Assembly: GCA_963761755.1 (NCBI GenBank)
Contig: CAVXIC010000012.1
Span: 978,380-1,042,379, forward strand
DNA length: 64,000 nucleotides
Reading direction: 5' to 3'
Source of the DNA: CAJXVA01 sp963761755
GTDB taxonomy: Bacteria > Myxococcota_A > Polyangia > Nannocystales > Nannocystaceae
How positions within the stretch are numbered: position 1 is the stretch's first letter; each line of letters starts with the position of its first letter. Shown here piece by piece: positions 6,754 to 17,086 of this stretch. The notes beneath the pieces are model-generated. The model was not told where the DNA came from and searched no databases. It was given only the letters and a program-made list of their open reading frames with translations. A program made the position numbers and the translations under genes.

Positions 6754-8377
6754 ACGGGTAGCGCCAGTCGTCCGCGGGGGGCTCGAAGTTCTCCTTGATC
6801 GTGCGGGTGCTGATCCAACGCTGGAGGTTGAGCGCCGAGCCTGCCTTGTCGTTGGTGCCCGAGGCGCGCGAGCCCCCGAAGGGCTGCTGCCCGACGACGG
6901 CGCCGGTGGGCTTGTCGTTGATGTAGAAGTTGCCCGCGCTGTAGCGCAGCGCATTCTTGGCCTGGTGGATGACGTGACGGTCGGTCGCGAAGACGGCACC
7001 GGTCAGCGCGTACTCGCTGGTGCTGTCGACCAGCGCCAGCGTGTCCTCCCACTTCTCGTCGTCGTAGACGTAGACCGACAGCACCGGCCCGAACAGCTCC
7101 TCCTGCATCGTGCGGTACTTCGGGTCGTCGGCGACGATCATCGTCGGGCGGATGAAGTAGCCCTTGGAGTCGTCGGACTCGCCGCCGATCACTTCGCGGA
7201 CGCCAGCGCCGACGCTGCCGCGCGCTTCGGCGATGGCGCCGGTGAGCTTCTCGTAAGACTTCGCGTCGATGACCGCGCCCATGAAGTTGCGGAAGTCGGC
7301 GACGTCGCCGACCTTGACGTCGGCCATGAATGCGCCGAGTCGCTCGCGCAGCTGGGGCCACATGCTCTTGGGCACGTAGGCGCGCGATGCAGCCGAGCAC
7401 TTCTGGCCCTGATACTCGTACGCCCCGCGAAGCAGCCCCACGGCGACGGCCTCCATCTGGGCGCTTTGATGTACCAGCACGAAGTCCTTGCCGCCCGTCT
7501 CGCCCACGATGCGGGGATACTGGCGGTAGGTCCGGATGTTGTTGCCGATCTGATTCCAGAGGTTCTGGAACACCCCGGTGCTGCCCGTGAAGTGGAGTCC
7601 CGCAAATTCGGGAGAGGCGAACACGGGGGCACCGACCGAAGGACCATCACCGGGGACGAGGTTGATGACCCCTGGGGGCAGGCCGGCTTCGGCGAAGATC
7701 TGCATCAGGAAGTGCGCCGACAGCATCGCGGTCGCGGCGGGCTTCCAGACGACGGTGTTTCCGCACAGCGCCGGCGCGGCCGGCAGGTTGCCCGCGATCG
7801 CCGTGAAGTTGAACGGGGTGATCGCCAGGACGAAGCCGTCGAGGGGGCGGCTCTCCACGCGGTTCCACAGGCCCGTCGGCGAGTGGGGCTGCTCTCGCAT
7901 GATGTCGGCGAGATAGCGGGCGTTGAACGACAGGAAGTCGATCAGCTCGCACGCCGCGTCGATCTCGGCCTGATGGGCGGTCTTGCTCTGGCCCAGCATC
8001 GTCGCGGCGTTGAGCGTTGCGCGATACTTGCCGCGGATGAGGCCCGCTGCGCGCAGGAACACGGAGGCGCGGTCCTCCCAGGGCAGGGCAGCCCACGCCG
8101 GCTTCGCCCGGCCCGCGGCCGCGATGGCCTGCTCGGCCTGGGCGGAGCCCGCTTGATGCACCGTGCCGATGGGGGTCGCGGTGTCGTGTGGGGACAGCAG
8201 CGACGCGACCTTGCCCGTGTGCACGGGCTCGCCGTCGATGATCGGCGCGAGCTCGAAGGTCTCGCCCCGCTGGCGCTTCAGCTCGGCTTGAAGCGCGGCG
8301 CGAGCCGGTGAGCCCGGCTCGTAGGCGCAGATCGGTTCATTGACGGGGGGCGGGGTTTCGAACAATCCGAGCGACAT
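6737..8377 (-). CDS. pruA: 1-pyrroline-5-carboxylate dehydrogenase
   Basis: Oxidises glutamate-5-semialdehyde (P5C) to glutamate with NAD+, the last step of proline degradation. The 546-residue length matches the monofunctional P5C dehydrogenase group. The aldehyde dehydrogenase fold is clear: AITPFNFTAIAGNL for cofactor binding, FTGSTGVF, general base Glu293 in VGETGGKDF and nucleophile Cys327 in YQGQKCSAASRAY, followed by KVGDVADFRNFMGAVI. No proline dehydrogenase gene is next to it, so it is not the fused PutA. The ATG at 8377 is preferred: AGGAAA precedes it and the upstream in-frame extension is not protein-like. Its first 41 bp overlap the end of the upstream gene on the same strand. 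Confidence 0.95.
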   Translation of the reverse strand: MSLGLFETPPPVNEPICAYEPGSPARAALQAELKRQRGETFELAPIIDGEPVHTGKVASLLSPHDTATPIGTVHQAGSAQAEQAIAAAGRAKPAWAALPWEDRASVFLRAAGLIRGKYRATLNAATMLGQSKTAHQAEIDAACELIDFLSFNARYLADIMREQPHSPTGLWNRVESRPLDGFVLAITPFNFTAIAGNLPAAPALCGNTVVWKPAATAMLSAHFLMQIFAEAGLPPGVINLVPGDGPSVGAPVFASPEFAGLHFTGSTGVFQNLWNQIGNNIRTYRQYPRIVGETGGKDFVLVHQSAQMEAVAVGLLRGAYEYQGQKCSAASRAYVPKSMWPQLRERLGAFMADVKVGDVADFRNFMGAVIDAKSYEKLTGAIAEARGSVGAGVREVIGGESDDSKGYFIRPTMIVADDPKYRTMQEELFGPVLSVYVYDDEKWEDTLALVDSTSEYALTGAVFATDRHVIHQAKNALRYSAGNFYINDKPTGAVVGQQPFGGSRASGTNDKAGSALNLQRWISTRTIKENFEPPADDWRYPFMAGE

Positions 8378-9044
8378 GACGTTTCCTGGGCAGCGCGCTG
8401 CCCCGCCCACGGTAGGCGCGACGTCGCAGCGAGGCAACGCCCACCAGGAGCAGGAGGGCCCAGGCGGGCTCGGGTGCGGCGTGAGGCAACCCCGCGACGG
8501 ACACCGCGCAGCTACGAGCGTGGGGCGCGTTCGCAGGAGGTTCCAGCGCGGCGGGCCCCGTGGGCTCGATGCGCGGGGGCTCGAGATTGGGGACGTCGGC
8601 GTCGGTGGGCATCTCGGTCGGCGTGAGACCCGACCCCAGCGCCGCAAAGTCGACCGTCGCCTCGCTGGAACGGCGCGTGCGAGAGCAGAGGTTGTCGCCG
8701 AGGCCACCGTTGCCCGCCGACGCGTAGACCAAGTAGGTCTCTCCGGGAACGTAGCTTCGACCGCATGCGGCCGAGCTGGCCATCGTCACCAGCTCGACCC
8801 GTGGTCCGACCTCGCCCTTGAACGTGCGCAGCACCTCGAAGCTGGTGCGCAGGCGCATGCCCTCGGTCGTCGGCGCGCCGGGCCGGCCCTCGAACACGAC
8901 ATCGGCTTCATCGGCCGCCGCCAGCGGAGGTGGGGGGCGCATGCAGGAGCACGCGCGCGCAGCGCTCGGGGCGATCCACAGCGCGCAGGCGGCACACAGC
9001 AGCGCGAACAGGACCGATGCCGCACGTGCCGGGGACCTGTCCAC
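8337..9044 (-). CDS. Secreted Cys-rich protein with C-terminal sorting-like tail
   Basis: A 235-residue protein with signal peptide (cleavage near SAARA). The mature part starts with CSCMRPPPP and has FEGRP, a beta-rich core and further cysteines, reminiscent of the netrin/TIMP-like secreted domains common in myxobacteria; this match is by eye only. Near the C-terminus PEPAWALLLLVGVASLRRR looks like a PEP/MYXO-CTERM sorting signal (short motif, membrane helix, Arg cluster), but about 25 further residues follow instead of a stop and overlap the start of pruA. That tail may reflect a lost stop or an indel. The GTG start is supported by TATCGT six bases upstream. Confidence 0.75.
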   Translation of the reverse strand: MDRSPARAASVLFALLCAACALWIAPSAARACSCMRPPPPLAAADEADVVFEGRPGAPTTEGMRLRTSFEVLRTFKGEVGPRVELVTMASSAACGRSYVPGETYLVYASAGNGGLGDNLCSRTRRSSEATVDFAALGSGLTPTEMPTDADVPNLEPPRIEPTGPAALEPPANAPHARSCAVSVAGLPHAAPEPAWALLLLVGVASLRRRAYRGRGSALPRKRHVARIVRNPAPRQ

Positions 9045-9050
9045 GCGCGC

Positions 9051-9056
9051 ACGATA
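9051..9056 (-). promoter_or_regulatory. -10-like TATCGT before the 9044 start
   Basis: TATCGT on the minus strand, 6 bases from the GTG at 9044; no ribosome site between. Confidence 0.45.
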
Positions 9057-9136
9057 GCACCTCTCTTCGCGGACGTGAGGCGTCCCTTTGCCATCTGCGC
9101 CGCGTTGGCCTAAACCGTGCTGCGCAAGGTCTCGCC

Positions 9137-10765
<1,629 letters not shown>

Positions 10766-13587
10766 GGGGGGTCCAGGTCTCGAGCTCGGGGTCGTCCCCG
10801 AGCCAGGCGTCGATCTTCTCGATGGAGGGGGCCCACTGCGCAGGCCCCTGCGCGTAGATCTCACGCGCTCGCCGGGCGAGGGCCCGCGCGCGAACCTTCG
10901 TCGCGGCGGGGACGTTGCCATCCTTCCACAGGGCGTGCGCCGCGATGAAGCGGGTCTCGGCGAGCAGGGTCGGCGGGACCTCGGCCCGACCATCGAGGTC
11001 CAGGGCCTGCTTCGCGTAGACATAGGCCTCGTCGTAGCGCTCCTGGTCGACCAGGGCGGAGGCGGCTGCGTTGGCGGCGTACACCACGTGCGGATGCTCG
11101 GGACCGCTGGCTTCGACGGACATCTTCAGGGCTTGGTCGAAGGCCTCGAAGGCTTCGCCGAACTTGCCCGCCGCGCTGAGCGTGTAGCCGATGTTGAGCC
11201 GCGAGACGACGAGCGAAGGGTTGGGTCCATCGTAGAGCGTCTCCCAGATCGCATACGCTCGTTGGTGCCGCTGCGTCGCGCCGTCGAGGTCGCCGCCGGC
11301 CCGCAGCACGCGGCCGAGGTCGTCGAGCAGGACCGCGACCTCGCGTGAGGGCCCTCGGGCGTCCTGTTGAATGCGCAGCGCGCGAGACAGCGCTTCTTGG
11401 GCCTGCTCGAAGCGCTCCAACTTCGAGAGCGCGGACCCCAGCTCTCGCAGCGCGTTGGCGGTCGCGGGGTGGTCCCCGCCGTACTCGAGCGTCCGAATCT
11501 CGACGCCCTCCTCAAGGACCGCGACGGCGTCTTCGGCCCGTCCGAGCGCCGTGAGGACCGACCCGATGTCGAGCAGGGCGAGCGCGACTTGGCGCTGCCC
11601 GTCCTCGCGCGCTGACCAGTAGTCCCGGACCTCCTCATGCAGTTCCAGCGCGCGCGCCATCTCGCCTTGCGTGACCGCGATCGAGGCTTCGTGCCCGGTC
11701 GCAACGATCTCGAGCGTCCCTCGAAGCGGCGAGCGGCGGGCGAAGGCGCGACCGAGCTCGAGCGCGCGCAGCCCCCGGTCCGGCTCCGAGATCACGTGCC
11801 CGGCGACGCCCGCGAGCTCGAGCGCCGCTTCGGCGGCCGCGTGATCGTCCCCGGCCTCGATCGCCGCGCTCAGGGCGTCCTCCAAGGCGGCGGCGCCGTC
11901 GAGTCCTCGTCCGGCTTCGACCTCCGCGTCGCCCAAGAGCATCGAGGCGCGCGCGCGCATCGGCGCATAGCCCAGCGCGTCGGCGTCCGTGGCGAGCACG
12001 CGCGCGGGTTCGAGGGCCTGCTCGTAGTGGCCCAGCTCGAGGTTGGCGTCGATGACGTCGTGGCGGCGTTCGAGGTCCGTGAGTCGCTGCAGCGTCTGGG
12101 CGTCGGTGGGGCGAGGGGACGCGTCGAGGAGTCGCTCGGCTTGGGCACACGCCTGCAGCGGGTCGAACCCATCGACGGCGTCGTGCGCATGGACAACCGC
12201 GATCGCGTCGGCGCGCTCGAGGGCGCTCAGCGTTGCGTCGACGCTGCTGAGTCGGGCGTCGTAGCAGGCGATGCGGCGGTCGAGCAGCATCTCGGACTGG
12301 TCGCCCCGGATGCGGGTGGCTTCGCAGGCCTCGGTTCGCTCGCGGGCCCACGCGTCGAGGTAGGCGTCGACGCGGTCGGTCGCGTCCTGCCACGTCCGGA
12401 CCCCCAGCGCGCCCGCCTCGGACTCGAACACCGCCGCGATCGCTGCGCGGCGCTGCGGGGTGAGCACCGCGTCGGCGGCATCCCTCGCGCCTTGGCACGG
12501 CGCAGGAGCCCGCGCAGGGGGGGAGACCGAGCTCGCCCAGGCGACCGCTGCCAGCGACACTCCGGCGGCGCCGACGAGGATGCCGAGGCTGCGCGGGTTC
12601 GTCCGGCTCCGGCGCAGCGCCGCCAGCAAGGCGTCCATCGATGCGTGTCGGTCCCTCGGGTCGACGCTCAGTCCCCGCACGATCGCCTTCATGACGCCTC
12701 GGGACACATCGACTCGGGAGGGCACGTCGATGTTGCCTTGGGTGACCGAGGCGGCGAGTGCCGTGACGGTGTTGCCCGGAAAGGGGCGACGACCGATCAG
12801 CGCTTCGAACAGGGCCACGCAGAACGCGAACTGGTCGCTGCGGTGATCGACCTCGCTGCCGTGGTACTGCTCCGGACTCATGTACGCGGGCGTGCCGAGC
12901 AGCGAGCCCGCCTCGGTCATGGAGGTCTCCAGCGAGACGGCGTGCTCCCCCGAACGCAGGGACTCGGTGGACGCGTCGATCTCTGGGCGATGTGAGGCTC
13001 GGGCCAACCCAAAGTCGAGCACGCGCGGTTGACCCTCGCGGTCGATCATCACGTTGTCGGGCTTGAAGTCGCGGTGCGTGAGCCCTCGTGCGTGGGCCGC
13101 CGCGAGGCCGCGGCCTGCCGCTTCGAACACCCGCAGCACCTCGCTGGGCCGGCGCTCGTCGGCCATCCAGGCCTTGAGCGTCAAGCCGTCGACGAGCTCC
13201 ATGGCCACGTAGACACCGCCCTCGAGCGCACCGACGTCGAACACCCCGATCACGTTGGGATGGCGGACGCGCGCCATCGCCTGCGCTTCTCGAAGCAGAC
13301 GCGCCTGCTCGCGCGCCCCGTGGGTCGACCCACGCTCGGAGGACGCGACGACCTTCAGGGCGATGCCGCGGTCCAGGTCCGGATCGTAGGCGCGATAGAC
13401 CACCCCCATGGCGCCGGCGCCCAGCACCTCGACGATGAGGTACCGGCCGATGCTTCGGCCGCGACCCAGTGCATCGTCCCCGTCGGGTGCGCGCGCCGAG
13501 TCGCCGTCGGTGCGCGTCGCCTCGGCGTCGTCGATGCCCGTGCGCCCCTGCAAGTCCTGCACGGGTCGAGTAGACCCCATGTTCGTG

Positions 13588-14448
13588 TCAGTCGAGGACC
13601 GAGGGCAGCACACCTTTGCCCACGTCGTCCGGAGGCTGGGCACCGCCGCTGGCCTTCGCGCGCGACGGCCTGGGCGGTCGCGCGGGCGCCGGCCGAGGCG
13701 CGGGGGCGGGCGCGAGCTCTGGCTCTGGTTCCGGCGCTGGCTCCGGCGCTCGCGCTGGGCGTGGAGGGTCGGGCACGTAGCGCTGCGGTGCGGCCGGCTC
13801 CTGCGCGGCCTCGGCGACGCTCGCCTGCGCGATCATCGTGTCGGTCTCGACCATGATGGCCTCGTGGTGCTCCTCGAAGCGCCGCTTGGCGTCGAGCACC
13901 AGCTGAACGTACTCCTGCGAGCGCGGGGGCAGACCGCCGCGCTTCGTCCAGTTGTCGACGTTGCCCGGTCCGGCGTTGTAGGCGGCCAGCGCGAGGCTGA
14001 GGTCGCCGTAGCGGTCGAGCATCTTGCGGAGGTACAGGGCACCGGCGGTGACGTTGAACTCGGGGTCGTAGCTGGAGGCTCGTGTGCGCCCCAACGACTG
14101 GGCGAGGGACTTGGCGGTTGGCGGCATGAGCTGCATCAAGCCTTGGGCGCCCGCTGGACTGGTCGCGCGCTCGACGAACCGGCTCTCCACCCAGATCACG
14201 GCGTTGAGCAGCTCGGGCTCGAGCTCGTAGTCGTACGCGGCGGCATCGACCCACGGCTGAACGAGCGCAATGCGCTCCCGCTCGGGCTGGGTGAACGCCG
14301 GCGTGGGCCCATTGGAGGGGTGCGTTTGCGCGCCCCTGCTCGACCCCGGGAGTGCAGGATGCTGGCCGAAGGTGAAGCCGGCGCAACCCACGCTCATGTT
14401 CAGTACGAGACAGAGCAGCCCTCCGGTGGCGATTCGTGCGCTGCGCAT
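13588..14448 (-). CDS. Lytic transglycosylase (SLT family), lipoprotein
   Basis: Predicted to cleave peptidoglycan between MurNAc and GlcNAc. Leader ends MSVGC (Cys22, lipobox). The SLT/GH23 domain (about 65-190) has AVIWVESRF with catalytic Glu88, SPAGAQGLMQLMP, and LALAAYNAGPGNV, all in family order. A C-terminal Pro/Ala/Glu-rich region (about 215-270) looks like a wall-spanning or flexible linker. Start ATG at 14448 has TAGGCT 8 bases before it. The TPR kinase follows 7 bases after its stop, so the two are likely one unit. Confidence 0.92.
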   Translation of the reverse strand: MRSARIATGGLLCLVLNMSVGCAGFTFGQHPALPGSSRGAQTHPSNGPTPAFTQPERERIALVQPWVDAAAYDYELEPELLNAVIWVESRFVERATSPAGAQGLMQLMPPTAKSLAQSLGRTRASSYDPEFNVTAGALYLRKMLDRYGDLSLALAAYNAGPGNVDNWTKRGGLPPRSQEYVQLVLDAKRRFEEHHEAIMVETDTMIAQASVAEAAQEPAAPQRYVPDPPRPARAPEPAPEPEPELAPAPAPRPAPARPPRPSRAKASGGAQPPDDVGKGVLPSVLD

Positions 14449-14456
14449 GGTGCCCG

Positions 14457-14462
14457 AGCCTA
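14457..14462 (-). promoter_or_regulatory. -10-like TAGGCT before the transglycosylase gene
   Basis: TAGGCT 8 bases from the ATG at 14448, with TTGGGT about 18 bases farther upstream as a possible -35. Confidence 0.45.
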
Positions 14463-14628
14463 GACATGACCCCGCGAAGGACCCAAGAAACCGACGTCTT
14501 TCGACCGAGCGCTACGCGCGCGGCTTGTCAGCGAGGGCTAACAAAACGTACCTTGCCTCGGTCGCTCGGGACCTCGGCGGACCTCCTATAGAGGTGCGTT
14601 CGGCGGTTCGGGCGCGGGATTTGCTCCG

Positions 14629-16248
14629 ATGCGCACGCTCTGGCCCTTCACCGTCTCCATGCCCGCCTTCGCAGCGGGGCTCTTCCTGTTCGCGTCGCAC
14701 GACGCCGCCGCGGCCGAGCCCGTCGATGCGTTCGAGCAAGCGCGCCAGGAGTACCACCCCTACGTGCATTACCCGCAGGTGCTGACGGTCGACGTCAGTC
14801 CGCAGGGACGAGCGCGGGGCGGGCTGGTCGCGCAGCCCGTTCCCCAGCCCGACTTTCACGACCTCGACGCACACAAGCTCAGCGATGAAGAAATCGCAGC
14901 GCCCCCGCCCGCCCAGCGCGCTGCGTCCGACACGTTGCGCGAGCGGATGCCCGAGGGATGGGTGCAAGCGGGGAACGTCGTCCTCCCGGCCGACGTCGCC
15001 AACGGCATCAAGGACGTGAGCACTGGACCAATCTTCGCGGTCCAGGACATTCCGGGGAACAAGTACCCGCGCAAGCACACCCTCTTCCTCAACTTCAGTG
15101 GGGGGATGCTCTACAACGGCACCGACAACTCGGCCGAGAACCGGTCCTCGTTGGCGCGCACCGGGGTCTACCCGGCCTTCGGGGGCGGAGAGTCGACCGC
15201 GCTGTCGGTCATTCAAGCGGTCGAGGCCGACTTCGCGCCCTTCGGCATTCGCGTCGTCTACGAGCAGCGACCGCGCAACGTGGCGCCCTACACGATGGAG
15301 ATGGTGGGCGGCACCTGGATGGACACGACTCTCGACGATTCTGCTGGCGGCGTGGCGCCTGGAGCCGACTGTGGCGCGCTCGGCCAGCGACACGTCGTGT
15401 ACACCTTCAGCAACGGCGCGAGCGCTCTGCTGGCGGCATCGACGATCGCTCAGGAAGCGGGCCACGCCTACGGCCTGGACCACACCTTCGACTGCACGTC
15501 GGTGATGAGCTACTGCGGCAGCGGAGACAAGGCGTTCCAGCCCGGCTGCGTCGACCTGTGCGAGGGGCAGTGTCAGGGGGCCGCCGGCTGCCGTCTGACG
15601 CACGAGATGTTCTGCGGCGAGGGCAACGACCAGCAGGACGACGTGGCCGAGATGGCCTGGATCTTCGGCGGCAACGAACCCGACATGGAGCCGCCGATCG
15701 TCGACATCGTCTCTCCGGTCGACGGCGCGACGCTCGAGGCAGGCTCGAATGTCGAGCTGCGGGCAACGGTCGACGACAACTACGGCGGCTTCGGCTGGAA
15801 GTTCCTCGTCACGCGCAATGATGAGGTGATCTTCGATCAGCCCGACTACGATCGCGACGTCGACCCGGAAACCTTTCAGGCGCGGCTCATCCTGCAGGGG
15901 CTCGACGACGGCATCTGGAGCTTCACCGTCGAAGCCCAGGACCAGTACGAGCACGTGACGAGCCAGACCGTGACCGTGACCGTGGGCACCGGCGTGCCTT
16001 CGGAGCACCTCGGGCGGGTCCGCTTCGGACGAGTCCACCGGCGACGACTCGATGGGCGAATCCGGCTTCGAAAGCGAAGGCGACTCCGGGGGATCGGACA
16101 CCGAGGGCGGCAGCAACCAGGTCGCCGACGGAGACGGTTGCAGCGTGGCCGGCGAGGGATCGTCCGGAGCTTTGCTGCTGCTGGCCCTGTTCGGACTGAT
16201 CCGGCGACGCTGCGGAAATCGCGCATAGCCCTCTCCCTTGCCGCGTGA
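14629..16248 (+). CDS. Secreted metzincin-like protease with C-terminal frameshift
   Basis: Signal peptide (cleavage near ASHDAAAA), a propeptide-like region, then a metzincin-like domain. The zinc motif reads AQEAGHAYGLDH (Gln275, Glu276, His279, His285): the usual first His of HExxHxxGxxH is Gln, one base away (CAG for CAC/CAT). A Met-turn SVMSYCG and a Cys-rich segment follow, then an Ig-like domain (VDIVSPVDGATLEAGS...). After about residue 455 the frame becomes Arg-rich and unlike protein. Another frame encodes a Ser/Asp/Glu/Gly linker and a MYXO-CTERM-like tail (DGCSVAGEGSSGALLLLALF then IRRRCGNRA), ending at 16228. The original gene therefore most likely ends at 16228, with an indel near 15985-16020. 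Confidence 0.78.
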   Translation: MRTLWPFTVSMPAFAAGLFLFASHDAAAAEPVDAFEQARQEYHPYVHYPQVLTVDVSPQGRARGGLVAQPVPQPDFHDLDAHKLSDEEIAAPPPAQRAASDTLRERMPEGWVQAGNVVLPADVANGIKDVSTGPIFAVQDIPGNKYPRKHTLFLNFSGGMLYNGTDNSAENRSSLARTGVYPAFGGGESTALSVIQAVEADFAPFGIRVVYEQRPRNVAPYTMEMVGGTWMDTTLDDSAGGVAPGADCGALGQRHVVYTFSNGASALLAASTIAQEAGHAYGLDHTFDCTSVMSYCGSGDKAFQPGCVDLCEGQCQGAAGCRLTHEMFCGEGNDQQDDVAEMAWIFGGNEPDMEPPIVDIVSPVDGATLEAGSNVELRATVDDNYGGFGWKFLVTRNDEVIFDQPDYDRDVDPETFQARLILQGLDDGIWSFTVEAQDQYEHVTSQTVTVTVGTGVPSEHLGRVRFGRVHRRRLDGRIRLRKRRRLRGIGHRGRQQPGRRRRRLQRGRRGIVRSFAAAGPVRTDPATLRKSRIALSLAA

Positions 16249-16300
16249 GCCTTTTCGCGGCGGGGTTTGCATCAAATCCGCGGTGAGGCCGACCTGGGGC

Positions 16301-16328
16301 TTGACCCCGGGACGCGGATCCATAAACT
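16301..16328 (+). promoter_or_regulatory. Probable sigma-70-type promoter of rplU-rpmA-obgE
   Basis: TTGACC (16301-16306), 16-bp spacer, TAAACT (16323-16328). Leaves a leader of about 55 nt before rplU, the site where L21 leaders often carry regulatory structure; none was resolved here. Confidence 0.45.
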
Positions 16329-16390
16329 TCGCGTTCCCGCGCGGCCCACCTCGGGTCCTCCCGCCTCTTAGAAGAATCGAAGTCAGAGAC

Positions 16391-16714
16391 ATGTCCAGCC
16401 AAGAACAAGCCGTCATCAAGACCGGCGGGAAGCAGTACCGCGTCGAGCCGGGTGCCGTGATTCGCGTCGAGAAGCTCACCGCCGACGTGGGGTCCACCAT
16501 CTCCTTCGACGAGGTCTTGCTCGTGGGCAAGGGCGGCGACGCCAAGATCGGCACGCCGTTCGTCGCGGGTGCAAACGTCGAGGCCGAGGTCACCAAGCAT
16601 GGCCGCGGCAAGAAGGTCATCATCTACAAGTTCAAGCGCCGGAAGAACTACCGTCGCAAGGCTGGCCACCGTCAGTCCTACACCGCGCTCGAGATCAAAT
16701 CGATCAACGGCTAG
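16391..16714 (+). CDS. rplU: 50S ribosomal protein L21
   Basis: 107-residue L21 of the large ribosomal subunit, which binds 23S rRNA. The family pattern is complete: AVIKTGGKQYRVEPG at the N-terminus, IGTPFVAGANVEAEV in the middle and KVIIYKFKRRKNYRRKAGHR, the basic signature, near the C-terminus. It heads the conserved rplU-rpmA-obgE order. A short N-terminal extension (MSSQEQ) precedes the usual start of the family. Confidence 0.96.
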   Translation: MSSQEQAVIKTGGKQYRVEPGAVIRVEKLTADVGSTISFDEVLLVGKGGDAKIGTPFVAGANVEAEVTKHGRGKKVIIYKFKRRKNYRRKAGHRQSYTALEIKSING

Positions 16715-16753
16715 TCGAGTTCTTCCCTACGCACGCACGAAAGCGCAGATTCG

Positions 16754-17071
16754 ATGGCACATAAAAAAGGACAAGGCTCGATCAAGAACGGACGTGACTC
16801 CAACGCGCAGATGCGTGGGGTCAAGAAGTTCGGCGGGCAAGACGTCGTCCCTGGCAACATCATCGTCCGCCAGGTCGGCACCCATGTTCACCCCGGACCC
16901 GGCGTGGGCCTTGGTCGAGACTTCACCCTGTTCGCGCTTCGCGGCGGCACCGTCCGCTTCTACAAGCGCGGCATTCGCCGCAAGAAGTTCGTCATGGTCG
17001 AGCCGGCCAACGACAACATGCTCGGCGACTGGCAGAAGCTCAACGAAAACCCGCCCAGCGCTGCCGAGTAG
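16754..17071 (+). CDS. rpmA: 50S ribosomal protein L27
   Basis: 105-residue L27, whose flexible N-terminus reaches the peptidyl-transferase centre. The start MAHKKGQGSIKNGRDSNAQ and the core GNIIVRQVGTHVHPGPGVG are family hallmarks. There is no N-terminal extension of the Firmicutes type that needs processing. It is 39 bp after rplU and 15 bp before obgE. The C-terminal tail (after MVEPAND) is slightly longer than in most L27. Confidence 0.96.
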   Translation: MAHKKGQGSIKNGRDSNAQMRGVKKFGGQDVVPGNIIVRQVGTHVHPGPGVGLGRDFTLFALRGGTVRFYKRGIRRKKFVMVEPANDNMLGDWQKLNENPPSAAE

Positions 17072-17086
17072 GCAGGGGGCGAATCC

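Noticed and set aside
9112..9118. TAAACC as a leaderless -10 for the ABC-F gene
   Set aside because: It lies about 20 bases from the ATG and lacks the final T, unlike the consistent pattern at other genes.
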